Assembly: GCF_023544665.1 (NCBI RefSeq)
Contig: NZ_JAMJFL010000007.1
Location: 227,925 to 291,924 of the forward strand
From: Streptomyces sp. YS415
Lineage (GTDB): Bacteria; Actinomycetota; Actinomycetes; Streptomycetales; Streptomycetaceae
DNA length: 64,000 nucleotides
Direction of reading: 5' to 3'
The notes under the pieces are model-generated. The model was given only the letters and a program-made list of their open reading frames with translations, did not search any database and was not told where the DNA came from. The translations under genes were made by a program, and so were the position numbers. Of the stretch, positions 42,324-50,752 are shown one piece after another. Numbering within the stretch: the stretch's first letter is position 1; every line of letters begins with the position of its first letter.

Positions 42324-43052
42324 ATGGCAGAGCTTGTCTACCGTCCCGTCGTCGGTCTCGCCCTCACGTTGTTCAAGGCGTGGGACCTCAAGATCGACTG
42401 CAAGGGTTCGGAGAACATCCCGCGCTCGGGCGGCGCCGTGCTGGTGAGCAATCACATCAGCTACCTGGACTTCATCTTCAGCGGCCTGGCCGCCCTGCCC
42501 CAGAAGCGCCTGGTGCGCTTCATGGCGAAGGAAGCGGTCTTCCGGCACAAGATCTCCGGTCCGCTGATGCGCGGCATGAAGCACATCCCGGTGGACCGCA
42601 AGCAGGGCGAGGCCGCCTACCAGCACGCGCTGGAGTCGCTGCGCTCCGGTGAGATCGTGGGCGTCTTCCCGGAGGCGACGATCTCCCAGTCGTTCACGCT
42701 GAAGAGCTTCAAGTCGGGCGCCGCCCGGCTCGCCCAGGAGGCCGGCGTCCCGCTGATCCCGATGGCCGTGTGGGGTACCCAGCGGCTGTGGACCAAGGGG
42801 CACCCGCGCAACTTCCGGCGCAGCCACACCCCGGTCACGATCCGGGTCGGCGAGGCCATCGAGGCCTCCCAGGACAAGTACGCGGGCGCGATCACCCGCC
42901 AGCTGCGCGAGCGCGTCCAGGAACTGCTGGAGGCCGCCCAGCGGGCGTACCCGGTACGTCCCAAGGACGCGGCCGACACCTGGTGGATGCCGGCGCACCT
43001 CGGGGGCACCGCGCCCACCTTGGAGCAGATCCGCGAGGCGGAGTCCCGCTAA
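42324..43052 (+). CDS. 1-acyl-sn-glycerol-3-phosphate acyltransferase-like protein
   Basis: A 242-residue PlsC-type membrane-associated acyltransferase. The four acyltransferase blocks are visible: NHISYLDFIF (NHxSxxD, a variant of NHxxxxD), MRGMKHIPVDRKQGE, GVFPEATISQS (FPEAT in place of FPEGT), and GVPLIPMAVWGTQRL. Such enzymes acylate lysophosphatidic acid or related lipids in phospholipid synthesis. ATG 42324 is the conserved start, and the longer frame upstream is rejected. It stands alone. Confidence 0.9.
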   Translation: MAELVYRPVVGLALTLFKAWDLKIDCKGSENIPRSGGAVLVSNHISYLDFIFSGLAALPQKRLVRFMAKEAVFRHKISGPLMRGMKHIPVDRKQGEAAYQHALESLRSGEIVGVFPEATISQSFTLKSFKSGAARLAQEAGVPLIPMAVWGTQRLWTKGHPRNFRRSHTPVTIRVGEAIEASQDKYAGAITRQLRERVQELLEAAQRAYPVRPKDAADTWWMPAHLGGTAPTLEQIREAESR

Positions 43053-43099
43053 GCCCCGTCGGCTCTCGCAGCCGGGCCGATCCGAACGACAGCGCCCGG

Positions 43100-43798
43100 C
43101 TAGCCCCCGCTTGCGGGGTGCACCTCGATGCGGGCTCCCGGGCTGCACTTCTCCAGCAGCTCGGCGAGTTCGGCGGCCGCCCGCTCGACGTCGGCCACCG
43201 GCATGGGCGCCATGCTCTCCAGCAGGAAGAGCGCCGAGACCGTCTCCTCGGTGAGGCGGGTGCGGGGCCCCTGGCGCCAGTTCCAACGGCGGCAGGTCAC
43301 TCCGGCGTCGTCGCACCACACCACCTCGCCGGCGTCGGGATGCTCGACGGTCTCGGCGCCGTCGGCGACGGTCACGAAGGGCTCGTCGCCGGTGGCCCGG
43401 ATCAGCCGCATCCCGCCCTGGATGCGGTCGAGGTCCTCGCCGCCGACAGGGATCAGATGCGCCACGCTGATCGCGTTGTACAGATCGACGAGCAGGTTGA
43501 TCCGGGGCAGGCCGGCCCCCGACAGGGCCCTCTTGGCCAGCGCCTCCGCCGAGTTGCGGGTGCGCGACGGCTTGGCCCCGAACGCCGTGTACACCTCCCG
43601 CCAGGCCGCCATGTGCGGGTCCTCGTGCGGGGCCCGGCCGTCCAGGCGTACGGCGAGACGGCGGGCCGCGTCGTCGAGGAGGGCCGAACCGGCGTCGCTG
43701 CTCGGCCCGTTGACGAGTCCATGGGCCGTGACGGCGATGTGCGTGAACCCGGGCGCGAGGGCGCGCACCTCGTCGGACACGGTCAGGGTGAGGGTCAT
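43100..43798 (-). CDS. B3/4 domain protein
   Basis: A 232-residue stand-alone B3/4 domain, related to the editing domain of phenylalanyl-tRNA synthetase beta chain. Conserved parts are MAAWREVYTAFGAKPSRTRN, LPRINLLVDLYNAISVAHLI and GEVVWCDDAGVTCRRWNWRQ. Free B3/4 proteins may edit mischarged tRNA or act as general amino-acid-related hydrolases; the true role is unknown. ATG 43798 is the conserved start, 13 bases after the transglutaminase stop, so the two genes form an operon. Confidence 0.86.
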   Translation of the reverse strand: MTLTLTVSDEVRALAPGFTHIAVTAHGLVNGPSSDAGSALLDDAARRLAVRLDGRAPHEDPHMAAWREVYTAFGAKPSRTRNSAEALAKRALSGAGLPRINLLVDLYNAISVAHLIPVGGEDLDRIQGGMRLIRATGDEPFVTVADGAETVEHPDAGEVVWCDDAGVTCRRWNWRQGPRTRLTEETVSALFLLESMAPMPVADVERAAAELAELLEKCSPGARIEVHPASGG

Positions 43799-43811
43799 GG
43801 TCGGTCTGGCC

Positions 43812-44402
43812 TCAGAGTTCGGTCGGGAGCGTCTGCCACAGGTGCGGCCGGTCGGCCGCACCGCGGAGCGCACCGAGAACAGCCGGGTGCGGTTTAGCGT
43901 ACAGGACCGGATAGTCCAACTCATTGGACTTCGGGTCGACCGGAAAGGCCAGCCGCTCGCCGTTCAGGGAGAACTGGGCGTCCACCCCCGGCTTGTTGCC
44001 GCGGGGATCCTGGCGGTGCCAGGCCCCGTTGAACCGGACGGCCACCAGGCCGTGCACGACGGTCCTGCCACCGCCGTCGCCCAGCCGCTGGTAGCACAGT
44101 GCCGTCGGGATGTCCTCGGCCCGCAACAGGGCCGCCAGCGCATGGGACTTGGCGTAGCAGATGCCGGTGCCCTGCTCCAGCACGTCGGAGGCGCGCCAGG
44201 TCACGCGCGGGTCGCCGGAGTCCTGGGAGTGCGGGACGGTGTCGCGCACGAACTCGAAGGCCAGTCGCGCATAGGCATACGAGTCCTCCGCCTGACCGGC
44301 GAGCCGCGCCGCCGTCTGCCGGACCAGTGGATGGTCGTGGTCGATGACCTCGTCAGCGGCCAAGTAGGCGGAGAGGTCGGGGTTTTCCTGGATGAGCTCC
44401 AT
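43812..44402 (-). CDS. Transglutaminase-like cysteine protease-fold protein
   Basis: A 196-residue protein with the transglutaminase catalytic triad: cysteine in LEQGTGICYAKSHALAALLR, histidine in VVHGLVAVRFNGAWH and aspartate in QDPRGNKPG. Bacterial members without a signal peptide are mostly cytosolic peptidases or amidases rather than cross-linkers. ATG 44402 is at the conserved start and has a TTGACT-18-TATGCT promoter upstream. It is the first gene of a two-gene operon with the B3/4 gene. Confidence 0.88.
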   Translation of the reverse strand: MELIQENPDLSAYLAADEVIDHDHPLVRQTAARLAGQAEDSYAYARLAFEFVRDTVPHSQDSGDPRVTWRASDVLEQGTGICYAKSHALAALLRAEDIPTALCYQRLGDGGGRTVVHGLVAVRFNGAWHRQDPRGNKPGVDAQFSLNGERLAFPVDPKSNELDYPVLYAKPHPAVLGALRGAADRPHLWQTLPTEL

Positions 44403-44410
44403 GGCCGCAG

Positions 44411-44461
44411 AGCATAGGAATGCGATCACCCGAGAGTCAATGCTTTTTCGGGTGACCGCAT
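44411..44461 (-). promoter_or_regulatory. Transglutaminase promoter embedded in a 14-bp inverted repeat
   Basis: On the minus strand TTGACT (44440-44435) and TATGCT (44416-44411) are spaced 18 bases. ATGCGATCACCCGA (44420-44433) fills the spacer and pairs, with one mismatch, with TCGGGTGACCGCAT (44448-44461). It could be a repressor site over the promoter, a terminator for the upstream aldolase operon ending at 44492, or both. Confidence 0.6.
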
Positions 44462-44491
44462 ATCTATGCACAGTCGGGGCCGTGGTGTCGG

Positions 44492-45562
44492 CTAGCGCGC
44501 CATCTCTTCCTTGAGCGCCGCCAGGAAGGCGTCCACGTCCTCCTCGGAGGTGTCGAACGCGCACATCCAGCGCACGACGCCCGCGGCCTCGTCCCAGAAG
44601 TAGAACCGGAACCGCTGCTGAAGACGCTCGCTCACGTCGTGCGGCAGCTTCGCGAAGACGCCGTTGGCCTGCACCGGGTAGAGGATCTCCACGCCGTGCA
44701 CCGCGCGGACGCCCTCGGCGAGCCGCTGCGCCATCTCGTTGGCGTGGCGGGCGTTGCGCAGCCACAGGTCCTTGGCGAGCAGCGCCTCCAGCTGCACCGA
44801 CACGAAGCGCATCTTGGAGGCGAGCTGCATGGACAGCTTGCGCAGATGCTTCATGTGGCGCACGGCGTCCTGGTTGATCACCACGACCGCCTCGCCGAAC
44901 AGGGCGCCGTTCTTGGTGCCGCCCAGGGAGAGGATGTCGACGCCGACGGCGTTGGTGAAGGTCCGCATGGGGACGTTCAGCGAGGCCGCCGCATTGGCTA
45001 TCCGGGAGCCGTCGAGGTGCACCTTCATGCCGCGGGCGTGGGCGTGCTCGCAGATGGCGCGGATCTCGTCGGGCGTGTACAGCGTGCCCAGCTCCGTGCT
45101 CTGGGTGATCGAGACGACCTGCGGCATCGCCCGGTGCTCGTCCTCCCAGCCCCAGGCCTGCCGGTCGATCAGCTCGGGGGTGAGCTTGCCGTCCGGCGTG
45201 GGCACGGTGAGCAGCTTCAGGCCGCCCATCCGCTCGGGGGCGCCGCCCTCGTCGACGTTGATGTGCGCGCTCTCGGCGCAGATCACCGCGCCCCAGCGGT
45301 CGGTGACCGCCTGGAGCGCGACGATGTTGGCGCCGGTGCCGTTGAAGACCGGGAACGCCTCGGCCGTGGGACCGAAGTGGCTCCGGATGATCCCCTGGAG
45401 GTTCTCCGTGTACGCGTCCTCGCCGTAGGCCACCTGGTGGCCGCCGTTGGCCACGGCCAGGGCGGCGAGCACCTCCGGGTGGGTGCCTGCGTAGTTGTCG
45501 CTGGCGAAACCGCGGATCTCCGGGTCGTGGTGCCGACGCGCATCGGTCTTCGGGGGGTTCAC
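44492..45562 (-). CDS. Threonine aldolase-like beta-eliminating lyase
   Basis: A 356-residue PLP enzyme of the low-specificity L-threonine aldolase family. It would cleave threonine or another beta-hydroxy amino acid to glycine and an aldehyde. The N-terminus FASDNYAGTHPEVLAAL, the PLP-binding aspartate D184 in VHLDGSRIANA, and lysine K217 in SLGGTKNGALFG are visible. GTG 45562 overlaps the SDR stop by four bases (GTGA), which fixes the start. It is the last gene of an operon with the SDR and DUF6421 genes. Confidence 0.88.
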   Translation of the reverse strand: MNPPKTDARRHHDPEIRGFASDNYAGTHPEVLAALAVANGGHQVAYGEDAYTENLQGIIRSHFGPTAEAFPVFNGTGANIVALQAVTDRWGAVICAESAHINVDEGGAPERMGGLKLLTVPTPDGKLTPELIDRQAWGWEDEHRAMPQVVSITQSTELGTLYTPDEIRAICEHAHARGMKVHLDGSRIANAAASLNVPMRTFTNAVGVDILSLGGTKNGALFGEAVVVINQDAVRHMKHLRKLSMQLASKMRFVSVQLEALLAKDLWLRNARHANEMAQRLAEGVRAVHGVEILYPVQANGVFAKLPHDVSERLQQRFRFYFWDEAAGVVRWMCAFDTSEEDVDAFLAALKEEMAR

Positions 45563-46305
45563 GGCTTCTCGGTGAGCCACAGACGCTGTCCGTTCACTTC
45601 CGCGGCGGGCTTCTCCCAGACACCGGCGATGGCCTCGGCGAGGTCCGTGACGTCGGTGAAGCCCGCGAACTTCGCGTTGGGCCGCTCGGCGCGCATCGCC
45701 TCGTGCACCAACGCCTTCACCACCAGGATCGCAGCCGCCGATGTCGGCCCCTGCTCGCCCCCGGCCTTCCTGAAGTAGTCGGCCATGGCCAGCGTCCACG
45801 CCTCGGCCGCCGCCTTGCCCGCGGCGTACGCGGCGTTGCCCGCGGTCGGCTTGGTGGCGCCGGCCGCGCTGATCAGGACGTACCGTCCCCGGTCGCTGCG
45901 CTGGATCGCCTCGTGGAAGGCGAGGGAGGTGTGCTGCACGGTGCGGATGAGCAGCAGCTCCAGGAAGTCCCAGTCGTCCAGGCTGGTCTTGGTGAAGGTC
46001 TCGCTGCCGCGCCAGCCGCCGACGAGGTGGACCAGGCCGTCGACCCGGCCGAACTCCTTCTCGGTGCGGGCCGCCCAGTCCCGGGTGGAGTGCAGGTCGA
46101 GCAGGTCGACGGTCTCGCCGGTCACGGTCGCGCCGCCGGAGGCGTAGCGGGCGGCGTCGACGGCTTCGGCGAGCCGCTCCGGGTCGTTGTCGGCGCCGAT
46201 GACCGTGGCACCGGCCTCGGCGAGCCGGAGCAGTGCCGCGCGTCCGGCGGGTCCGCCCGCGCCGGCCACCGCGATCACCGCGCCGCTGAGAGCCCCGTTG
46301 CCCAT
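45559..46305 (-). CDS. Short-chain dehydrogenase/reductase (SDR)
   Basis: A 248-residue NAD(P)-dependent oxidoreductase. The cofactor motif is AVAGAGGPAGRAALLRLAEA (GxGGPxG variant of GxxxGxG), VHLVGGWRG stands for NNAG, and the catalytic Y-x3-K is in AAYAAGKAAAE with the serine in LISAAGA. ATG 46305, with GGGGAA eight bases upstream, is at the conserved start. It is coupled to the threonine aldolase gene by a 4-base overlap, suggesting that it supplies or removes the beta-hydroxy amino acid or aldehyde. It follows the DUF6421 gene by 38 bases. Confidence 0.88.
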   Translation of the reverse strand: MGNGALSGAVIAVAGAGGPAGRAALLRLAEAGATVIGADNDPERLAEAVDAARYASGGATVTGETVDLLDLHSTRDWAARTEKEFGRVDGLVHLVGGWRGSETFTKTSLDDWDFLELLLIRTVQHTSLAFHEAIQRSDRGRYVLISAAGATKPTAGNAAYAAGKAAAEAWTLAMADYFRKAGGEQGPTSAAAILVVKALVHEAMRAERPNAKFAGFTDVTDLAEAIAGVWEKPAAEVNGQRLWLTEKP

Positions 46306-46343
46306 GATGTTCCCCTTCACCGCAGTGTTCCGGAGGCCGTCGC

Positions 46344-47741
46344 TCACGCGGCGACCCGCTCGGCGCTGTCCGCCGTGATGCCCTTGGCCGAGGCGATCAC
46401 GTTCTTGAGCTTCTTGGCCAGGGCCTCATAGAACATGCTCAGCGGAAACTCGTCCGGAAGCACGTCATCGACGAGCTTGCGCGGCGGCTGGGTCAGGTCC
46501 AGGGCGTCCGGTCCCTTGGCCCACTTGGAGCCGGGGTGCGGCGCGAGGTAGGTGGAGACCAGCTCGTACCCGGCGAACCAGTGGACGAGCTTGGGGCGGT
46601 CGATGCCGTCGCGGTACAGCTTCTCGATGTCGGCGCACAGCTGGTTGGTGACCTGCGGGGCGCGCTGCCAGTCGATGAACAGCTTGTTGTCCGTCCAGCG
46701 CACGACGTCGTGCTTGTGCAGGTAGGCGAAGAGCAGCTGGCCGCCGAGGCCGTCGTAGTTGCGGACCCGGTCGCCGGTGACGGGGAAGCGGAACATGCGG
46801 TCGAAGAGGACCGCGTACTGCACGTCCCGGGCCTGCGGAACGCCCTCGGCCTCCAGCTTCACGGCCTCCTTGAAGGCGGTGAGGTCACAGCGCAGCTCCT
46901 CCAGGCCGTACATCCAGAACGGCTGGCGCTGCTTGATCATGAAGGGGTCGAACGGCAGGTCGCCGTGGCTGTGGGTGCGGTCGTGGACCATGTCCCACAG
47001 CACGAAGGCCTCCTCGCAGCGCTTCTGGTCGTGGACCATGGCGGCGATGTCCTCGGGCAGCTCCAGGCCCAGGATGTCGACGGAGGCCTCGGTGACCCGG
47101 CGGAAGCGGGCGGCCTCGCGGTCGCAGAAGATGCCGCCCCAGGTGAAACGTTCCGGCGCCTCGCGCACGGCGATCGTCTCGGGGAAGAGCACGGCGGAGT
47201 TGGTGTCGTAACCGGCCGTGAAGTCCTCGAACTTGATGCCACAGAACAGCGGGTTGTCGTAGCGGGTGCGCTCCAGTTCGGCCAGCCAGTCGGGCCAGAC
47301 CATGCGCAGCACGACCGCTTCGAGATTGCGGTCGGGGTTGCCGTTCTGCGTGTACATCGGGAAGACCACCAGGTGCTGCAGGCCGTCCGCACGGTTCGCA
47401 GCGGGCTGGAAGGCCAGCAGCGAGTCCAGGAAGTCCGGCACCTCGAAGCCGCCCTCGGCCCAGCGGCGCAGGTCCTGCACCAGGGCGCGGTGGTAGTCGG
47501 CATCGTGCGGGAGCAGCGGCGACAGCTCCTCGACGGCCGTCACGATCCGGGCCACGGCGGCCCCCGCGTCGGCGGCGGCCGGGGCGCCCTCGGCCGTGAG
47601 GTCGATCGACCCGTCCTTGGACTGCCATGGCCGGATCTGCTCCACCGCATCCTTGAGCACGGGCCATGCCGGGTGCTCCACCACCCTGGCCGCAGGAGCG
47701 ATCCGCTCCCCCATACCCGACTGCACAAGAATTTCCGTCAT
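46344..47741 (-). CDS. DUF6421 family protein
   Basis: A 465-residue soluble protein, named from memory as Streptomyces DUF6421; no function is established. It has no signal peptide or membrane helix. Striking conserved-looking motifs are HDRTHSHGDLPFDPFM (about 253-268, several His and Asp that could bind a metal) and the aromatic stretch QRQPFWMYGLEELRCDL. ATG 47741 is at the start of a plausible N-terminus. It is the first gene of an operon with an SDR and a threonine-aldolase-like lyase, so it may act in the same amino-acid or aldehyde pathway. Confidence 0.75.
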   Translation of the reverse strand: MTEILVQSGMGERIAPAARVVEHPAWPVLKDAVEQIRPWQSKDGSIDLTAEGAPAAADAGAAVARIVTAVEELSPLLPHDADYHRALVQDLRRWAEGGFEVPDFLDSLLAFQPAANRADGLQHLVVFPMYTQNGNPDRNLEAVVLRMVWPDWLAELERTRYDNPLFCGIKFEDFTAGYDTNSAVLFPETIAVREAPERFTWGGIFCDREAARFRRVTEASVDILGLELPEDIAAMVHDQKRCEEAFVLWDMVHDRTHSHGDLPFDPFMIKQRQPFWMYGLEELRCDLTAFKEAVKLEAEGVPQARDVQYAVLFDRMFRFPVTGDRVRNYDGLGGQLLFAYLHKHDVVRWTDNKLFIDWQRAPQVTNQLCADIEKLYRDGIDRPKLVHWFAGYELVSTYLAPHPGSKWAKGPDALDLTQPPRKLVDDVLPDEFPLSMFYEALAKKLKNVIASAKGITADSAERVAA

Positions 47742-48135
47742 GTCCCATCCTCCACGGGAGAACCTCGCGTATGGACACCGTATGCGTACGAGGTTCCTTC
47801 CAGCAAGAGGGGTCTCGGGAAATTGTCCTGCGCTACCCCCATGGTCACCGAACTTTTTCCTGCGGGACGGAGTGCAGGCGCTCTGCCGGGGTAGGCGTGA
47901 TCGTCCGGCCGGTCAATGCCCGCGCAACTCGCCCACGGCCGGGTGACCGACGGCGCGGCGGCGGCCACGACCGGCGGCCGGGTACTGGCCGGATCCCTCC
48001 GTCCACCCGGCTGATCCCGGCTGTCCGCACGGGTTTCATCCGCGGTCCCGGCGGTTAGGCTGCGGCTCTGCCGCGCGAACGCGCCGTTCCGGTCGCGCGC
48101 GTGCCGAGCCGCCGTCGACGGAAGCGAGTCGAACC
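47742..48135. other. Divergent intergenic region
   Basis: These 394 bases separate the DUF6421 and second glycerophosphodiesterase genes. AACCTCG (47761-47767) and CGAGGTT (47789-47795) form a 7-bp inverted repeat in the DUF6421 leader. The rest is GC-rich with no convincing gene, RNA or promoter pair. Confidence 0.4.
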
Positions 48136-48819
48136 TTGAACTTCCTTACCATCGGTCACCGCGGAGTGATGGGTGTCGAACCCGAGAACACCCTCCGTTC
48201 CTTCGTCGCCGCCCAGCAGGCCGGCCTCGACGTCATCGAACTCGATCTGCATCTGAGCAAGGACGGTCACCTCGTCGTGATGCACGACACCGAGGTGGAC
48301 CGCACGACCGACGGCAGCGGCCCGATCGCCGAGAAAACCCTCGCGGAGCTGCGCGCCCTGGACGCGGGCCTGGGTGAGCGGGTGCCGGTCCTGGAGGAGG
48401 TGCTGGACGCCGTGGCGGCGCCGCTCCAGGCCGAGATCAAGGACGTGGCCGCCGCGCGGGCGCTCGCCGAGGTGATGCTGCGGCGGGACCTGGTCGCGCG
48501 GGTGGAGGTGTCCTCGTTCCATGACGAGGCGGTTGCCGAGATCGCCCGGCTGGTGCCGGGGGTCCGCACGGCGCTGATCGGCAGCCGGTACGGCACCGAC
48601 ATCGTGGAGCGGGCCGTCGCGGTGGGCGCAAAAACGGTCTGCCTGAACATCCGCCGGCTCACGCTGGAGGTGGTGGAGGCGGCCCGCGAGGCCGATCTGC
48701 GGATCATCGGCTGGGTGGTGAACACCCAGGACCATCTGCGGCTGGTGCGTGCCCTGGGGCTGGACGGCGCGACGACCGACCACCCGGAGATCAAGCGCAC
48801 GGGACGCTTCACCGCCTGA
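48136..48819 (+). CDS. Glycerophosphodiester phosphodiesterase, cytosolic form
   Basis: A 227-residue GDPD barrel without signal peptide, so it probably works on glycerophosphodiesters inside the cell. Catalytic motifs are GHRGVMGVEPENTLRSF (H and R), VIELDLHLSKDGHLVVMHD (E, D and H) and DLRIIGWVVNTQD near the end. No ATG is present at the conserved N-terminus, so TTG 48136 (MNFLTIGHRG) is used. It is convergent with the GNAT gene, three bases from its stop. A larger secreted paralogue is at 1898. Confidence 0.9.
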   Translation: MNFLTIGHRGVMGVEPENTLRSFVAAQQAGLDVIELDLHLSKDGHLVVMHDTEVDRTTDGSGPIAEKTLAELRALDAGLGERVPVLEEVLDAVAAPLQAEIKDVAAARALAEVMLRRDLVARVEVSSFHDEAVAEIARLVPGVRTALIGSRYGTDIVERAVAVGAKTVCLNIRRLTLEVVEAAREADLRIIGWVVNTQDHLRLVRALGLDGATTDHPEIKRTGRFTA

Positions 48820-48822
48820 GGC

Positions 48823-49359
48823 TCAGCCGAGCTCCTTGGTCAGCAGCTCGAACCGGAGGTCGTCGCGCTGCGGGATGCCGAACCGCTCGTCGCCGTACGG
48901 GAAGGGGGTCATCCGTCCCGTACGGCGGTAGCCGCGGCGCTCGTACCAGGCGATGAGGTCCTCGCGCACGGAGATCACCGTCATGTGCATCTCGGTGACA
49001 CCCCAGCTCTCGCGGGCCGCGCGCTCGGCCTGAGCGATGACGGCCTTGCCCAGGCCGGCACCCTGGAGCGCGGGGCTGACCGCGAACATCCCGAAGTAGG
49101 CGTGGCTGCCGCGGTGCTCGAGCTGGCAGCAGGCCACGATCCGGCCGTCCCGCTCGACCGTCAGCAGGCGGCTGTCGGGGTCCTTGACGACGTCCAGCAC
49201 GCCCTGCGGATCGGTGCGCTGCCCCTGGAGGATGTCCGCCTCGGTGGTCCAGCCGGCCCGGCTGGCGTCGCCCCGGTAGGCCGACTCGATCAGCGCGACC
49301 AGCTCGTCGACATCGGCGTCGGTGGCGTCGCGGAAGGTCAGTCCGGCAGTGGTCTCCAT
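48823..49359 (-). CDS. GNAT family N-acetyltransferase
   Basis: A 178-residue acetyltransferase. The acetyl-CoA site is recognisable in FAVSPALQGAGLGKAVIAQA (Q/R-x-x-G-x-G/A) and the C-terminal YERRGYRRTGRMTPF is the usual GNAT ending. ATG 49359 is the conserved start (METTAGLTFRDATDADVDEL). The acceptor is unknown. It diverges from a VOC protein gene, with 73 bases between. Confidence 0.89.
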   Translation of the reverse strand: METTAGLTFRDATDADVDELVALIESAYRGDASRAGWTTEADILQGQRTDPQGVLDVVKDPDSRLLTVERDGRIVACCQLEHRGSHAYFGMFAVSPALQGAGLGKAVIAQAERAARESWGVTEMHMTVISVREDLIAWYERRGYRRTGRMTPFPYGDERFGIPQRDDLRFELLTKELG

Positions 49360-49432
49360 GGGGCGCGTCTCCAGTTCTCGGCACGGCGCGGGCAGGGACG
49401 AGAGTAACGCGCGGCCACTACGCTCCGGGATC

Positions 49433-49825
49433 ATGGTGCATGTACTCAGCAGCAGGATCCTGCTCCACCCCGTCGACCCCGACCGCTCCCGGGCCTTCTA
49501 CGGCGAACAGCTGGGCCTCGCCATCCAGCGCGAGTTCGGCACGGGCCCCGAACGCGGCACCGTCTACTTCCTCGGCGGCGGCTTCCTGGAGGTCTCCGGC
49601 CGCGCCGACGCCCCGCCCTCCCCCGCCCTCCAGCTCTGGCTCCAGGTCGAGAACGCCGAGGCCGCGCACGAGGAGCTGCGGGGCAAGGGCGTGGAGATCC
49701 TGCGGCCGCCGGTGCGGGAGCCGTGGGGACTGATCGAGATGTGGATCGCCGACCCGGACGGCACGCGGATCGCCCTGGTGGAGACCCCCGAGGACCATCC
49801 GCTGCGGTCCCGGCCGGGGATCTAG
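49433..49825 (+). CDS. VOC (glyoxalase/bleomycin-resistance) protein
   Basis: A 130-residue single VOC domain: SSRILLHPVDPDRSRAFYGE begins the first beta-alpha-beta unit, and EPWGLIEMWIADPDGTRIAL ends the second with the usual metal-binding glutamate. Members bind drugs, open rings or isomerise adducts; function is not inferable. ATG 49433 is used. The two-domain VOC gene follows 125 bases downstream in the same direction. Confidence 0.87.
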   Translation: MVHVLSSRILLHPVDPDRSRAFYGEQLGLAIQREFGTGPERGTVYFLGGGFLEVSGRADAPPSPALQLWLQVENAEAAHEELRGKGVEILRPPVREPWGLIEMWIADPDGTRIALVETPEDHPLRSRPGI

Positions 49826-49950
49826 GCCCGGCCGCCGGACGCCTCCCGACGCCGGGATGAGCCAGGGCCCGGCCCCCGCCGCCTCCGATGGCCCGGGTCC
49901 GGTGCGGGGCTTAGCGTGCTGGAGGGGGCCGCCCTCGTGGAAGGAACGCC

Positions 49951-50718
49951 ATGAAGCTCGACAGGCCGGTGACCGGCGGGCCCTGCTGGACCGAGCTGGG
50001 CACCAGCGATCTCGACGCCGCCAAGCGGTTCTACACCCGGCTCTTCGGCTGGCGCCCCGAGACGGACCCGCGCCAGGACGCGGGCGGCTACACCGTGGCC
50101 CACCTCGGGGACCACGCGGTCGCCGCGCTGAGCCCGCTGTACCAGGAGTCCCAGCCCGTCGCCTGGAACGTGTCCTTCCTGGTGACCGACGTGGACGCCG
50201 CCGCGGCGCGGGCGGAGGCGGCCGGCGCCGCGGTACTGGTCGGCCCCATGGACGTCTTCGACGTGGGCCGGTTCGCGGTGGTCCTCGACCCGGCCGGGGC
50301 CGCCTTCCAGATGTGGCAGCCCCGCTCCTTCCCGGGTGCGGGCCTGTTCAACGCGCCCGGCTCCCTGGGCTGGGTGGAGCTGATGACCCGGGCCCCGGAG
50401 CGCGCCGTGGACTTCTACACGACGCTGTTCGGCTGGAGCGTCAACGCCTCCGGGCCCTACACCCAGTGGGGCATCGAGGGCGCCGACTTCGGCGGCATGG
50501 TCACGATGGACGACAAGTTCCCGCCGGAGGTGCCCCCGCACTGGCTGCCGTACTTCGCCGTGGCGGACGTCGACGACGCGGCGGACACCGCGACCCGGGC
50601 CCACGGCACCGTCCTGATGGAGCCGGTCTCGGTGCCCGAGGGCCCCCGGATCGCGGTGCTGCGGGACCCGCAGGGCGCGATGTTCGGGGTGTACCGCGCC
50701 GCGGACTACGAGGACTAG
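49951..50718 (+). CDS. Two-domain VOC protein
   Basis: A 255-residue protein of two VOC domains in tandem, each starting with a similar segment: WTELGTSDLDAAKRFYTRLF at about residue 12 and WVELMTRAPERAVDFYTTLF at about 138. Each ends with a D/E-P-x-G-A motif (LDPAGAAFQMW and RDPQGAMFGVY). It resembles the widespread actinobacterial CFP32-type antigens. ATG 49951 has AAGGAA upstream. It is convergent with the MarR gene. Confidence 0.9.
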   Translation: MKLDRPVTGGPCWTELGTSDLDAAKRFYTRLFGWRPETDPRQDAGGYTVAHLGDHAVAALSPLYQESQPVAWNVSFLVTDVDAAAARAEAAGAAVLVGPMDVFDVGRFAVVLDPAGAAFQMWQPRSFPGAGLFNAPGSLGWVELMTRAPERAVDFYTTLFGWSVNASGPYTQWGIEGADFGGMVTMDDKFPPEVPPHWLPYFAVADVDDAADTATRAHGTVLMEPVSVPEGPRIAVLRDPQGAMFGVYRAADYED

Positions 50719-50752
50719 GACGACGTCCGGCGCCCCCGGGTCACGGTGGCCG

